DNA from: Streptomyces griseoruber
GTDB taxonomy: Bacteria > Actinomycetota > Actinomycetes > Streptomycetales > Streptomycetaceae
DNA: 64,000 nt
Assembly: GCF_001514205.1 (NCBI RefSeq)
Contig: NZ_KQ948789.1
Location: 23,117 to 87,116 of the forward strand
Direction: 5' to 3'
Within the stretch, counting starts at the first letter, position 1, and each line of letters starts with the position of its first letter. Below are positions 31,630 to 41,300 of the stretch, piece after piece. The notes below the pieces were generated by a model. That model was not told the DNA's origin. It saw nothing but the letters and a program-made list of their open reading frames with translations, and searched no databases. A program made the translations under genes and the position numbers.

Positions 31630-32427
31630 TCAGTCCCCGTACTCCATGAGGAACTCCGTGTCCTCCCCCTCCTCCTCCAGCGCCTGCCGGACCACCCGCA
31701 GGGCCATGCCCTCGGAGTAGCCCTTGCGGGCGAGCATGCCCGCGAGGCGGCGGATCCGTCTGTCGCGGTCGAGGCCTCGGGTCGAGCGGAGTCTGCGGGC
31801 GACGAGGTCACGCGCGGTCTCCTCCTCCCGCTCGGAGTCGAGCTGGGCGACGGCCTCGTCGATCAGCGTCGGGGCGACCCCCTTGGTCCGCAGCTCCCGC
31901 GCGAGCGCGCGCCGGGCCAGTCCGCGGCCGTGGTGCCGGGACTCCACCCAGGCGTCCGCGAAGGCACTGTCGTCGATCAGCCCGACCTCCTCGAACCGCG
32001 AGAGCACCTCCTCGGCGACGTCGTCCGGGATCTCCCGCTTGCGCAGGGCGTCGGCGAGTTGCTTCCGCGTGCGCGGGGTCCCGGTGAGCAGGCGCAGACA
32101 GATCGCCCGCGCCCGCTCAGCCGGGTCCCCCGAAGACTCTTCCCGCTCGGCCCTCGACGAGGGAGAAGAGCCTCCGTCCTCGGCGGACGGCTCTCCGAAG
32201 CCGCGACGACGACGTCCGCGCCCGCCGCGCGGGCCGCCCTCGCCACCGCGTCCGGCCGCCCGGCCGCCACGGCGCGGGCCGTCACCCTGCGCGCCGTCGT
32301 CGCCGTACGGCAGGTCACCCGGCCGGTCGTCGCCGCCCCGGGCGGAACCGTCGTGGTCCCCGCTCCCCGGCTCCCAGGAGGTGCCGGGGTGGGCGTCGTA
32401 CTCGGCCCAGTCCGTTCGTCGTGTCAC
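31630..32427 (-). CDS. recX: Recombination regulator RecX
   Basis: 265 residues, starting three bases after recA on the same strand. The C-terminal ~160 residues hold the three-helix repeats of RecX (ICLRLLTGTPRTRKQLADAL, FADAWVESRHHGRGLARRAL, and the closing ARKGYSEGMALRVVRQALEE). The first ~100 residues are Gly/Arg/Asp-rich low complexity (for example RRGGRAAGRGGEGGPRGG), a Streptomyces-type extension. RecX binds RecA filaments and inhibits them. Cotranscription with recA means both rise in DNA damage. Confidence 0.96.
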   Translation of the reverse strand: MTRRTDWAEYDAHPGTSWEPGSGDHDGSARGGDDRPGDLPYGDDGAQGDGPRRGGRAAGRGGEGGPRGGRGRRRRGFGEPSAEDGGSSPSSRAEREESSGDPAERARAICLRLLTGTPRTRKQLADALRKREIPDDVAEEVLSRFEEVGLIDDSAFADAWVESRHHGRGLARRALARELRTKGVAPTLIDEAVAQLDSEREEETARDLVARRLRSTRGLDRDRRIRRLAGMLARKGYSEGMALRVVRQALEEEGEDTEFLMEYGD

Positions 32428-32430
32428 GGA

Positions 32431-33558
32431 TCAGCTCTTGGCGGTCGCGGCCTTGGTCTTGGCGGTCTTGGCGGCGGATGCCGGTACCGTCTTGGCCTCG
32501 TCCGCGGGCGCGCCCGGAGTGGCCGCGGCATCCGTGCCCGGCTCGGCGGCGGGCTCCTCCCGGCGGACGCCGACGCCCAGCTTCTCCTTGATCTTCTTCT
32601 CGATCTCGTTGGCGAGATCGGGGTTGTCCTTCAGGAAGTTACGGGCGTTCTCCTTGCCCTGGCCGAGCTGGTCGCCCTCGTACGTGTACCAGGCGCCGGC
32701 CTTGCGGACGAAGCCGTGCTCCACGCCCATGTCGATCAGACCGCCCTCGCGGCTGATGCCCTGGCCGTAGAGGATGTCGAACTCGGCCTGCTTGAAGGGC
32801 GGCGCGACCTTGTTCTTGACGACCTTGACCCGGGTGCGGTTGCCGACCGCGTCGGTGCCGTCCTTCAGGGTCTCGATGCGGCGGATGTCCATGCGCACCG
32901 AGGCGTAGAACTTCAGCGCCCGGCCACCGGTCGTGGTCTCCGGCGAGCCGAACATCACGCCGATCTTCTCGCGGAGCTGGTTGATGAAGATCGCGGTGGT
33001 CTTGGACTGGTTGAGCGCGCTGGTGATCTTCCGCAGCGCCTGGCTCATCAGACGGGCCTGGAGACCGACGTGGCTGTCGCCCATCTCGCCCTCGATCTCC
33101 GCGCGCGGGACGAGCGCGGCGACGGAGTCGATGACGATGAGGTCGAGGGCGCCGGAGCGGACCAGCATGTCCACGATTTCCAGGGCCTGCTCGCCGTTGT
33201 CCGGCTGGGACAGGATCAGGTTGTCGACGTCGACGCCGAGCTTGCGCGCGTACTCGGGGTCGAGGGCGTGCTCCGCGTCCACGAAGGCCACCTGGCCTCC
33301 GGCCCGCTGCGCGTTCGCCACCGCGTGCAGCGTCAGGGTCGTCTTGCCGGAGGACTCCGGTCCGTACACCTCCACCACTCGGCCGCGCGGGATGCCGCCC
33401 ACGCCGAGCGCGACGTCGAGTGCGGTCGACCCTGTGGGGATGACCTCGATGGGCTCGTTCGGCCGCTCGCCCATGCGCATGACCGCGCCCTTGCCGAACT
33501 GCCGTTCAATCTGTGCGAGTGCGGCATCCAGGGCCTTCTCGCGGTCGGTTCCTGCCAT
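32431..33558 (-). CDS. recA: Recombinase RecA
   Basis: 375 residues from ATG at 33558 (MAGTDREKALDAALAQIE); the frame open to 33624 has no support. Walker A GPESSGKTT, Walker B LIVIDSVAAL, L1/L2 DNA-binding loops and the MRMGERPNEP region are intact. The C-terminal ~40 residues are Ala/Lys/Thr-rich, as in other Streptomyces RecA proteins. Performs strand exchange and stimulates LexA cleavage. An SOS-type promoter lies about 165-190 bases upstream. Confidence 0.99.
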   Translation of the reverse strand: MAGTDREKALDAALAQIERQFGKGAVMRMGERPNEPIEVIPTGSTALDVALGVGGIPRGRVVEVYGPESSGKTTLTLHAVANAQRAGGQVAFVDAEHALDPEYARKLGVDVDNLILSQPDNGEQALEIVDMLVRSGALDLIVIDSVAALVPRAEIEGEMGDSHVGLQARLMSQALRKITSALNQSKTTAIFINQLREKIGVMFGSPETTTGGRALKFYASVRMDIRRIETLKDGTDAVGNRTRVKVVKNKVAPPFKQAEFDILYGQGISREGGLIDMGVEHGFVRKAGAWYTYEGDQLGQGKENARNFLKDNPDLANEIEKKIKEKLGVGVRREEPAAEPGTDAAATPGAPADEAKTVPASAAKTAKTKAATAKS

Positions 33559-33719
33559 GGGTTCCACCCGGTTTGCTTGAGTCGATCGCTTCACGTCAAA
33601 GACGCTAACGCCTGCCACTGACAATGCGCCCCGACGCCGGTCCAGCCTGTGGATAACTCAGGGATTTCCTCGCCCAAATCGGGATGTAACCCCCATCGCG
33701 AGCTTCGCTGGAGTCTCCA

Positions 33720-33748
33720 TAAGAATGGATGTTCGATTTTCATGTCAA
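33720..33748 (-). promoter_or_regulatory. recA promoter with SOS (LexA/Cheo) box
   Basis: On the minus strand, TTGACA (33748-33743) is followed after 17 bases by a weak -10 (TTCTTA, 33725-33720). Between and over the -10 lies GAACATCCATTC (33734-33723), one base off the GAACNNNNGTTC damage box of Gram-positive bacteria and, from memory, identical to the box described for Streptomyces lividans recA. LexA bound there would block RNA polymerase. The leader to recA is about 160 bases. Confidence 0.85.
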
Positions 33749-33792
33749 GCGCACCACACGACACCGACCACTGCTCAGGAGCCGCGGAAACC

Positions 33793-35046
33793 TCAGTTTC
33801 CGGTCGAGCGGCTTCCGCGCTGCTCTCGCGCTCTCACCCACAGGCTCCGCACGCGGTGGAGCAGCCGCGTGCCGTCGCCGCGGCCCCGGTGACCGTGGAC
33901 GCGCGGGTCGTCGGTGACGTCGTAGCGCTTCACGTAGGCGCCCAGGAACGCCTGGAGGGTGGCGACGGCCGGGATGGCTATCAGGGCGCCTATGGCACCG
34001 AGGAGGGCCGTGCCGGCGATGACCGAACCGAAGGCGACCGCGGGATGGATGTCGACGGTCTTCGAGGTCAGCTTCGGCTGGAGCATGTAGTTCTCGAACT
34101 GCTGGTAGACCACGACGAAGATCAGCACCCACAGCGCGTACAACGGCGAGACCGTGAAGGCGATCAGCATGGGCAGAGCGCCCGCGAGATAGGTGCCGAT
34201 GGTGGGGATGAACTGCGAGACCACCCCCACCCACACGGCGAGCACGGGCGCGTAGGGGATGCCGAGCGCCTCCAGCAGGACATAGTGCGCGACCCCCGAG
34301 ATCAGCGCCATCAGCCCGCGGGAGTACAGGTACCCGCCGGTCTTGGCGACGGCGATCTCCCACGCGCGCAGCACCTCGGCCTGCTTGGCGGGCGGCAGGA
34401 CGGAACACAGTGCGCGGCGCAGGCGCGGTCCGTCGGCGGCGAAGTAGAACGAGAACAGGGCGATCGTCAGCAGCCGGAAGAGCCCGCCCAGCACCTGGGT
34501 GGAGACGTCCAGGACACCGGCGGCGCTGTTCTGGGCGTACTTCCGCAGCCAGTCCGAGTGGAGGAGGCCCTCCTGGATGTCCACGCGGCGAAGATCGGTG
34601 TGGAACGTGGTGTTGACCCAGTTGATCACGGAGTCGAGGTAGTCCGGGAAGCCCTCGATCATCTTGATGATCTGCCCCGCGAGCATCGAGCCGAGCAGCG
34701 TGAAGAACCCGGCGACCATGATCAGCAGGCCGAAGAAGACCAGGAAGGTGGCGAACCCCCTGCGCATCCCGCGGGCCGCCATCCGGCTGACCGCGGGTTC
34801 CACCGCGAGGGCCAGGAAGAACGCGATGAGGATGTTGAGCAGCAGGCCGATGACCTGGTGGAAGGCCCAGGTGCCCAGCTGGAACACACCGACGAGCGCG
34901 AGCGCGAGGACCATCGCGCGCGGGAGCCAGCGCGGCATGCGCTCGCCCGCCGCGACGGCGACGTCGGCCGGGGGCCGGTTCGGCGGCGTCGTGCCGGACG
35001 GGGATGCGTGCCGGGCCGCCTGCCCGGTCTCGTCAGTGGGTGCCAC
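33793..35046 (-). CDS. AI-2E-family (PerM-like) transporter
   Basis: 417 residues. Eight predicted membrane segments, beginning with MVLALALVGVFQLGTWAF and ILIAFFLALAVEPAV near residue 70-95, and the family motif in the long central helical region (FYFAADGPRLRRAL, IPTIGTYLAGALPM). C-terminal charged tail. The family was named after AI-2 export but includes Na+/H+ antiporters and permeases of unknown substrate, so no substrate is assigned. Located directly upstream of recA on the same strand; the SOS promoter lies inside the gap, so recA is not simply dependent on this gene. Confidence 0.92.
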   Translation of the reverse strand: MAPTDETGQAARHASPSGTTPPNRPPADVAVAAGERMPRWLPRAMVLALALVGVFQLGTWAFHQVIGLLLNILIAFFLALAVEPAVSRMAARGMRRGFATFLVFFGLLIMVAGFFTLLGSMLAGQIIKMIEGFPDYLDSVINWVNTTFHTDLRRVDIQEGLLHSDWLRKYAQNSAAGVLDVSTQVLGGLFRLLTIALFSFYFAADGPRLRRALCSVLPPAKQAEVLRAWEIAVAKTGGYLYSRGLMALISGVAHYVLLEALGIPYAPVLAVWVGVVSQFIPTIGTYLAGALPMLIAFTVSPLYALWVLIFVVVYQQFENYMLQPKLTSKTVDIHPAVAFGSVIAGTALLGAIGALIAIPAVATLQAFLGAYVKRYDVTDDPRVHGHRGRGDGTRLLHRVRSLWVRAREQRGSRSTGN

Positions 35047-35106
35047 GGCACAAGTCTCGCCTACGGCGCCGACACTCCGGCACCCCCGGGTGATCTTCCC
35101 TGTGGA

Positions 35107-35301
35107 TCAGCGCAGCTCCGCGGGAACGTTCATCACCGCGCAGACCACGCGCCACACGTCCTTGGCCTCCCAGCCGTCCGCCAGCGCCTCGTCCACGGTG
35201 CGCCCGCCGAGTTCCGTCATCACGTGATCACGCGCGAACGTCTCGGCGTAGCCCGTGCCGAAGTGCTCGTCCATCCGCTGCCAGAAGACCGTCAACCGCA
35301 T
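35107..35301 (-). CDS. DUF3046 protein
   Basis: 64 residues. Opens with MRLTVFWQRMDEHFGTGYA and ends VWRVVCAVMNVPAELR (each in part), the conserved signature of the actinobacterial DUF3046 family, which is nearly always encoded close to recA-recX. Function unknown; the small size, aromatic/charged pattern and conserved location suggest a partner of a DNA-related process, but this is inference. Confidence 0.93.
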   Translation of the reverse strand: MRLTVFWQRMDEHFGTGYAETFARDHVMTELGGRTVDEALADGWEAKDVWRVVCAVMNVPAELR

Positions 35302-35379
35302 GCCCCCAGTATCCCGCCCCCGGGGGTGGCACCCGCCGGGACCGCCTGCCGAGACCGCTTTCCGCCCTACGGTCTGACC

Positions 35380-36324
35380 ATGGCCGAAACCGGAGCATCC
35401 CCACTCCCCCCGACGCCCCCGGCGCGTTCCCCGCTCTTCCGCGCCGAGTCCTTCGTCTGGCTCACCGCGCGCGTGCTGGAGCAGCGCCTCTTCGCCTACG
35501 AGTTCCTGCACGGCGGCGCCGACCCCGTCGAGGCGGCGCTGGACGCCTACCGCAACGAGGACGGCGGTTACGGCCACGCGCTGGAGCCCGATCTGCGGGG
35601 CCCGGTGAGCCAGCCCCTGCACACCGCGCACGCGCTGCGGGTCCTGGACCGCGTCGGCCGGCTCGGCGGGCAGCGCGTCGAGCGGGTGTGCCGCTATCTC
35701 ACCGCGGTCTCCACCGCCGACGGCGCCCTCCCCGCGATCGATCCCGGCCAGCGCGGCTACCCCGCCGCCCCCTTCGTCCCGATCGTGGACGACCCGCCCA
35801 GCGACCTGCTGGCCACGGGCCCGGTGGTGGGCCTGCTGCACCGCAACGACGTGTGGCACGCCTGGCTGTTCCGGGCCACGGACTTCTGCTGGCAGGCCGT
35901 GGACTGCCTGGAGCGGTCCCACCCGTACGAGATCGAGGCCGCCGTCGCCTTCCTGGACTCCACTCCCGACCGCCCGCGCGCGGAGGCGGCCGCCGACCGC
36001 CTGGGCCGCCTGGTGCGCGGCCAACGCCTGGCGGCGCTGGACCCCGACCACCTGGACGCGTTCCCGGTGGCGCCCGGGTACGCCCCCGGCGAGCACCACT
36101 TCCCGCACGACTTCGCGCGTACTCCGCGCTCCCTCGCGCGCACGTGGTTCACGGACGACGAGATGGCACGCTCCCTGGACCTCCTCGCGAGCGAGCAGCA
36201 GGAGGACGGCGGCTGGCCGGTCCGATGGCGCCACTGGGCCCCGGCGCCGACCCTGGAGGCACGCCCCATGGTGACGATCGAGGCCCTGCGCACCCTGCGG
36301 GCCCACGGCCGCCCGATCGGCTGA
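35380..36324 (+). CDS. Terpene-cyclase-like alpha-toroid protein, function unknown
   Basis: 314 residues. Repeated helical motifs with a QW-like or toroid flavour: DAYRNEDGGYGHALEPDLRG near residue 50, and SEQQEDGGWPVRWRHW near 275. This matches the prenyltransferase/squalene-oxidase-like repeat fold used by lone proteins of unknown function in Streptomyces. The DxDD motif of class II cyclases is absent, so cyclase activity is not claimed. ATG at 35380. Divergent from DUF3046 and convergent with the azlD gene. Confidence 0.85.
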   Translation: MAETGASPLPPTPPARSPLFRAESFVWLTARVLEQRLFAYEFLHGGADPVEAALDAYRNEDGGYGHALEPDLRGPVSQPLHTAHALRVLDRVGRLGGQRVERVCRYLTAVSTADGALPAIDPGQRGYPAAPFVPIVDDPPSDLLATGPVVGLLHRNDVWHAWLFRATDFCWQAVDCLERSHPYEIEAAVAFLDSTPDRPRAEAAADRLGRLVRGQRLAALDPDHLDAFPVAPGYAPGEHHFPHDFARTPRSLARTWFTDDEMARSLDLLASEQQEDGGWPVRWRHWAPAPTLEARPMVTIEALRTLRAHGRPIG

Positions 36325-36341
36325 TCGCCCGGGCCCCGGCG

Positions 36342-36650
36342 TCATCCGCCCAGGGCCCGCACCCCGGCCGTGACCACCACGGCCGCCGCGACGACGATCA
36401 GGAAGGGCGCCCGCAGCACCAGCGCCACGGCGGCCGCCGCAAGCCCGGCGGCCCGGGCGTCGAGCACGAGCGCGTGCCCGTCGGCGAAGGTCTGCTGGGC
36501 CGTGAGAGCGGCCAGCAGAGCCACGGGCAGCAGGGCGGCGAGCCGCCGCACGACAGGCCGCTCCAAAGCCCCGTCGGGCACGAGCAGCCCGGCGAGCTTG
36601 ACGGCGTAACACCCCACAGCGGTGGCGAGGATCGCGACCCAGACACCCAT
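36342..36650 (-). CDS. azlD: AzlD-family branched-chain amino-acid exporter subunit
   Basis: 102 residues from ATG at 36650, overlapping the azlC stop as TGATG; a GTG one codon earlier is also possible. Three hydrophobic segments and the conserved TYLTR-like ATAVGCYAVKLAGLL opening fit AzlD, the small partner of AzlC. The pair exports branched-chain amino acids in Bacillus (BrnFE in Corynebacterium). Substrate here is by analogy. Confidence 0.9.
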   Translation of the reverse strand: MGVWVAILATAVGCYAVKLAGLLVPDGALERPVVRRLAALLPVALLAALTAQQTFADGHALVLDARAAGLAAAAVALVLRAPFLIVVAAAVVVTAGVRALGG

Positions 36651-37375
36651 CACGCACGCTCCTCGTCACGTCGCCGCCCCTTCAGGTACAGCACGGCGGG
36701 CGCGGCGAGCGCGGCCACCAGCACCGGCACTCCGGCCGGCACCACCGGCAGCAGCCCGAGCCCCAGCACGACGGCGAGCCCGGCCACGACCCGCTCGGTG
36801 CCGGTCCGCAGCATCGGCGCGAGCAGGGCCAGGAAGACGGCGGGCCCGGCCGCGTCGAGCCCCCACGCGTCCGTGTCCCCGATCGCCTCGGCCCCCAGGG
36901 CGCCCAGCAGGGTCGTGAGATTCCACAGCACGTACAGGCTCACCCCGGTGACGGTGAAGCCGATCCGGGCCGCGCGCCGCCCAGGCTGCGCCAGCGACAC
37001 GGCCGCCGTCTCGTCGATCACCCACTGAGCGGCCAGCGGGCGCACCGCGCGCGGGAGAGCCAGCACCTGGGACAGCCGCAGACCGTAGAACGCGTTGCGC
37101 ACCCCCAGGAAGAACGCGCCCGCGGCCGCGGTGAGCGGGTTGCCGCCCGCCGCCAGCGCGCCGACGAGCGCGAACTGGGACGCCCCGGTGAACACCAGGA
37201 GACTCAGCGCACAGCTCTGCCACACGGTGAGCCCGCTGCCCGCCGAGGTCACCCCGAAGGCGAACCCAGACAGTCCTACGGCGACGCCGACGCCCAGTCC
37301 GTCCCGGACGACGGCGGAGTCCGGTCTTCCGGCTCGGCCGGCGCGTATGTCTGAGAGAGCTGTCTGTTCTGCCAC
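36650..37375 (-). CDS. azlC: AzlC-family branched-chain amino-acid exporter subunit
   Basis: 241 residues from GTG at 37375. Signature of AzlC: GLSGFAFGVTSAGSGLTVWQ and LVFTGASQFALVGALAAGGN near residues 35-80, then FFLGVRNAFYGL and WVIDETAAV. About seven hydrophobic segments. Its first 100 bases lie inside the 3' end of the araC-type gene in another frame, and its last bases overlap azlD. The three genes form one coupled transcription unit, so the AraC-type protein is likely the local regulator. Confidence 0.92.
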   Translation of the reverse strand: MAEQTALSDIRAGRAGRPDSAVVRDGLGVGVAVGLSGFAFGVTSAGSGLTVWQSCALSLLVFTGASQFALVGALAAGGNPLTAAAGAFFLGVRNAFYGLRLSQVLALPRAVRPLAAQWVIDETAAVSLAQPGRRAARIGFTVTGVSLYVLWNLTTLLGALGAEAIGDTDAWGLDAAGPAVFLALLAPMLRTGTERVVAGLAVVLGLGLLPVVPAGVPVLVAALAAPAVLYLKGRRRDEERA

Positions 37376-38238
37376 GTGTCGGACGGTAGGAGGAGCCGTC
37401 CCCGCGCGTCTTGTACGTTCTTGCGCTCGCGCTGGTACGCCCCCGGCGGCACGCCCACGATCCGGGCGAAGTGGCGGTTGAGGTGCGGCTGATCGGTGAA
37501 CCCCACGGTCACCGCGGCCTCGGCGGGAGTGGTGCCGTCGTCCAGGAGCCGGCGGGCCCGCCGCACCCGGGCATCGGTGAGCCAGGCGTGCGGCGGCATC
37601 CCGAACGCGTCCCGGAAGGCACGCAGGAGCGCGAAGGAACTGGTCCCGAGTTCCCGCGCCAGCCGCTCCAGCGTCGGCGGATCGGCCATCCGCTCCTCCA
37701 GTACCCCCCGCGCGCGTGCCGCGATCCGCGCCCCGGCCGTCCGCACCTCCCGCTGCGGCAGCGCCCCGCCGTTGAGCCGCAGCAACCGCGTCACGGCGAC
37801 CCGCAGCAGCGTGTCGGCGGCGAGCGCGTTGCCCTCGTCGGCGGCCCGGAGCACCTGGTGCACCAGCGCGGCGGCGTAGGCGTCCTCGATCACGGGACTC
37901 ACGAACCCGGGCGTGCCCCGCAGGCTCGTCGTCTCGGCCGCGATCTCCGCCACCAGCCCGGGCAGCGGGTAGACGGCGCCGTACCGCCACCCCTGCGGAA
38001 CCCCGGCCCGTCCGGTGTGCGGGGTGTCGGGGTTGACCAGCGCCAGCGCACCGGCCCCCACGTACACATCGGACCCCTGGTGCCGGAAGACCTCCGCCCC
38101 CTCGGCGACGGCGGCGATCACGAAGTGCTCATGGGTGTGCCGCAGGAACGTCTTGCGGACGTACGAGGCGCGCAGCAGATCGACACCGGGCAGTTCCGCG
38201 TACCGCCAGTGCCGGGCCGACTCACGAGAACCCGCCAT
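37276..38238 (-). CDS. AraC-family regulator with cupin sensor domain
   Basis: 320 residues from ATG at 38238. The N-terminal cupin (HTHEHFVIAAVAEGAEVFRH, LALVNPDTPHTGR) should bind a small ligand. Two helix-turn-helix motifs occupy about residues 175-275 (LERLARELGTSSFALLRAF; AAVTVGFTDQPHLNRHFARIVGVPPGAYQR given in part). The C-terminal ~40 residues are a polar tail that is encoded in DNA shared with azlC. Probable regulator of azlCD in response to an amino acid. Confidence 0.93.
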   Translation of the reverse strand: MAGSRESARHWRYAELPGVDLLRASYVRKTFLRHTHEHFVIAAVAEGAEVFRHQGSDVYVGAGALALVNPDTPHTGRAGVPQGWRYGAVYPLPGLVAEIAAETTSLRGTPGFVSPVIEDAYAAALVHQVLRAADEGNALAADTLLRVAVTRLLRLNGGALPQREVRTAGARIAARARGVLEERMADPPTLERLARELGTSSFALLRAFRDAFGMPPHAWLTDARVRRARRLLDDGTTPAEAAVTVGFTDQPHLNRHFARIVGVPPGAYQRERKNVQDARGRLLLPSDTWQNRQLSQTYAPAEPEDRTPPSSGTDWASASP

Positions 38239-38330
38239 GTCCCCATTCTCCGCCCCCGCCCACACCCGCGTCGCCGTCGCCATCGCCGCAGGTCGGAGTG
38301 ATTGTCAGTGCCCGGGTGCAGGATGGACGC

Positions 38331-41300
38331 ATGGTCAGCTCCGCACACCGAGCCCTCGACGGCTTCTCGCCCGCGACCCGCGGCTGGTTCACGGGGGCGT
38401 TCTCCGCGCCCACCGCGGCCCAGGCGGGCGCGTGGCAGGCCATCGCCGCGGGCTCGGACGTGCTGGTGGTGGCCCCGACCGGCTCCGGCAAGACCCTCGC
38501 CGCCTTCCTCGCGGCGCTCGACCGGCTCACCTCGACGCCTCCGCCGGCCGACCCGAAGAAGCGCTGCCGCGTCCTCTACGTCTCCCCCCTCAAAGCCCTC
38601 GCGGTGGACGTCGAGCGCAACCTCCGCAGCCCCCTGACCGGCATCCGCCAGGAGTCCGTCCGCCTGGGCCTGCCCGAACCCGAGGTCAAGGTGGGCATCC
38701 GCTCCGGCGACACCCCGCCCGCCGAGCGCCGTGCCCTCACCACCCGCCCGCCGGACATCCTGATCACCACCCCCGAGTCCCTGTTCCTGATGCTGACGTC
38801 GGCCACGCGCGACGCGCTCACGGGCATCGACACCGTGATCCTCGACGAGGTCCACGCGGTCGCCGGCACCAAGCGCGGCGCCCACCTCGCCCTCTCCCTG
38901 GAGCGTCTGGACGAGCTCCTGCCCGGGCCGGCCCGCCGCATCGGCCTCTCCGCCACCGTCCGCCCGGTGGACGAGGTCGCCCGCTATCTCTCCCCGCACC
39001 GCAAGGTGGAGATCGTCCAGCCGAAGTCGGGCAAGGAGTTCGACCTCTCGGTCGTGGTCCCCGTGGAGGACCTGGGCGAACTGGGCGGCTCGCCGGTCGC
39101 CGACGGCTCCGAGGGGGCCGAGCGCCCCTCGATCTGGCCGCATGTGGAGGAGCGGATCACGGATCTGATCCAGGCCCACCACTCCACGATCGTCTTCGCG
39201 AACTCCCGCCGCCTGGCCGAGCGCCTGTGCAACCGCCTGAACGAGATCGCGTACGAACGCGCCACGGGCCGGCCGCTGGACGAGGACCACGCCCCCGCCG
39301 AGCTGATGGGCGGCTCGGGAGCGGCCCAGGGCGCACCGCCCGTCATCGCGCGCGCCCACCACGGTTCGGTGTCCAAGGAACAGCGCGCCCTGGTCGAGGA
39401 GGACCTCAAGGCGGGCCGTCTCCCGGCGGTGGTCGCCACCTCCAGCCTGGAACTGGGCATCGACATGGGCGCGGTGGACCTGGTGGTCCAGGTCGAGTCC
39501 CCGCCCTCGGTGGCCTCGGGCCTCCAGCGCGTGGGCCGCGCGGGACACCAGGTGGGAGCGGTCTCCACCGGCGTGGTCTTCCCCAAGTACCGAGGCGACC
39601 TGGTCCAGGCGGCCGTGGTCACCGAACGCATGCGCACCGGCTCGATCGAGTCCCTGAAGGTCCCCGCGAACCCCCTGGACGTCCTGGCCCAGCAGCTCGT
39701 GGCCATGACCGCGCTGGACACCTGGCAGGTGGACGACCTGCTCGCGACGGTCCGCCGGGCCGCCCCTTTCGCGTCCCTCCCGGAGTCCGCCTTCACGGCC
39801 ACCCTGGACATGCTCGCGGGCCGCTACCCCTCCGACGCGTTCGCCGAGCTGCGCCCGCGCGTGGTGTGGGACCGCGTCGCCGGCACGGTCACCGGCCGCC
39901 CGGGCGCCCAGCGCCTCGCCGTCACCTCCGGCGGCACGATCCCCGACCGCGGCCTGTTCGGTGTCTTCCTCGCGGGCGCCGACCCGAAGAAGGGCGGCGG
40001 CCGGGTCGGCGAGCTCGACGAGGAGATGGTCTACGAATCCCGCGTGGGCGACGTGTTCACCCTCGGCACCAGTTCCTGGCGCATCGAGGACATCACCCGC
40101 GACCGGGTCCTGGTGTCCCCGGCCCCCGGCGTCCCGGGCCGGCTCCCGTTCTGGAAGGGCGACCAGCTGGGCCGGCCCCTGGAGCTGGGCCGCGCGGTGG
40201 GCGCGTTCCTGCGCGAGGTCGGCTCCCTGTCCAAGGACGACGCCCGGCTGCGGCTGCTCACCGCGGGCCTCGACGCCTGGGCGGCCGACAACGTCCTCGC
40301 CTACCTGGACGAACAGCGCGAGGCCTGCGGCCATGTGCCCGACGACCGCACGATCGTCGTGGAGCGGTTCCGCGACGAGCTGGGCGACTGGCGGGTCGTC
40401 GTCCACTCCCCGTTCGGCGCGCAGGTCCACGCCCCGTGGGCGCTGGCGCTCGGCGCGAAGCTCTCCGAGCGGTACGGCATGGACGCCCAGGTCATGCACG
40501 CCGACGACGGCATCGTGCTGCGCCTGCCCGACGCCGACCTGATGGGCCTGGACCTGCTCGACCAGGAGCCGAGGAAGGCCGGGACGGAGTACGACGCGGA
40601 GCAGGCCCCGGTCGGCGCGGCGGACGTCGTCTTCGACAAGGGCGAGGTCGACCAGATCGTCACCGACCAGGTCGGCGGCTCCGCCCTGTTCGCGTCCCGG
40701 TTCCGCGAGTGCGCCGCCCGCGCGCTGCTGCTGCCCCGCCGCAACCCCGGCAAGCGCACCCCGCTGTGGCAGCAGCGCCAGCGCGCCGCGCAACTGCTTC
40801 AGGTGGCGAGCGAGTTCGGCTCGTTCCCGATCGTCCTGGAGGCGGTCCGCGAGTGCCTCCAGGACGTCTTCGACGTCCCCGGCCTGGCCGAGCTGATGGG
40901 CGATCTGGAGTCCCGCAAGGTCCGCCTGGTCGATGTCACCACCCCGGAGCCCTCGCCGTTCGCCCGCTCGCTCCTGTTCGGGTACGTCGCCCAGTTCCTG
41001 TACGAGGGCGACTCGCCGCTCGCCGAGCGCCGCGCCGCCGCCCTCTCCCTGGACTCGCGGCTGCTGGCCGAGCTGCTCGGCCAGGCGGAGCTGCGCGAGC
41101 TGCTCGACGCCGAGGTCCTCGCCGAGCTCGAACAGGAACTCCAGTGGCTCACCGAGGACCGCCGCGCCAAGGACCCCGAAGGCGTCGCCGACCTGCTCCG
41201 GCTCCTCGGTCCGCTCACCGACGCCGAACTGGCCCGGCGCGGCGCCGAACCGCAGTGGGCGCGGGAGCTGGCCTCGGCACGACGCGCCATCCGCGTCCGT

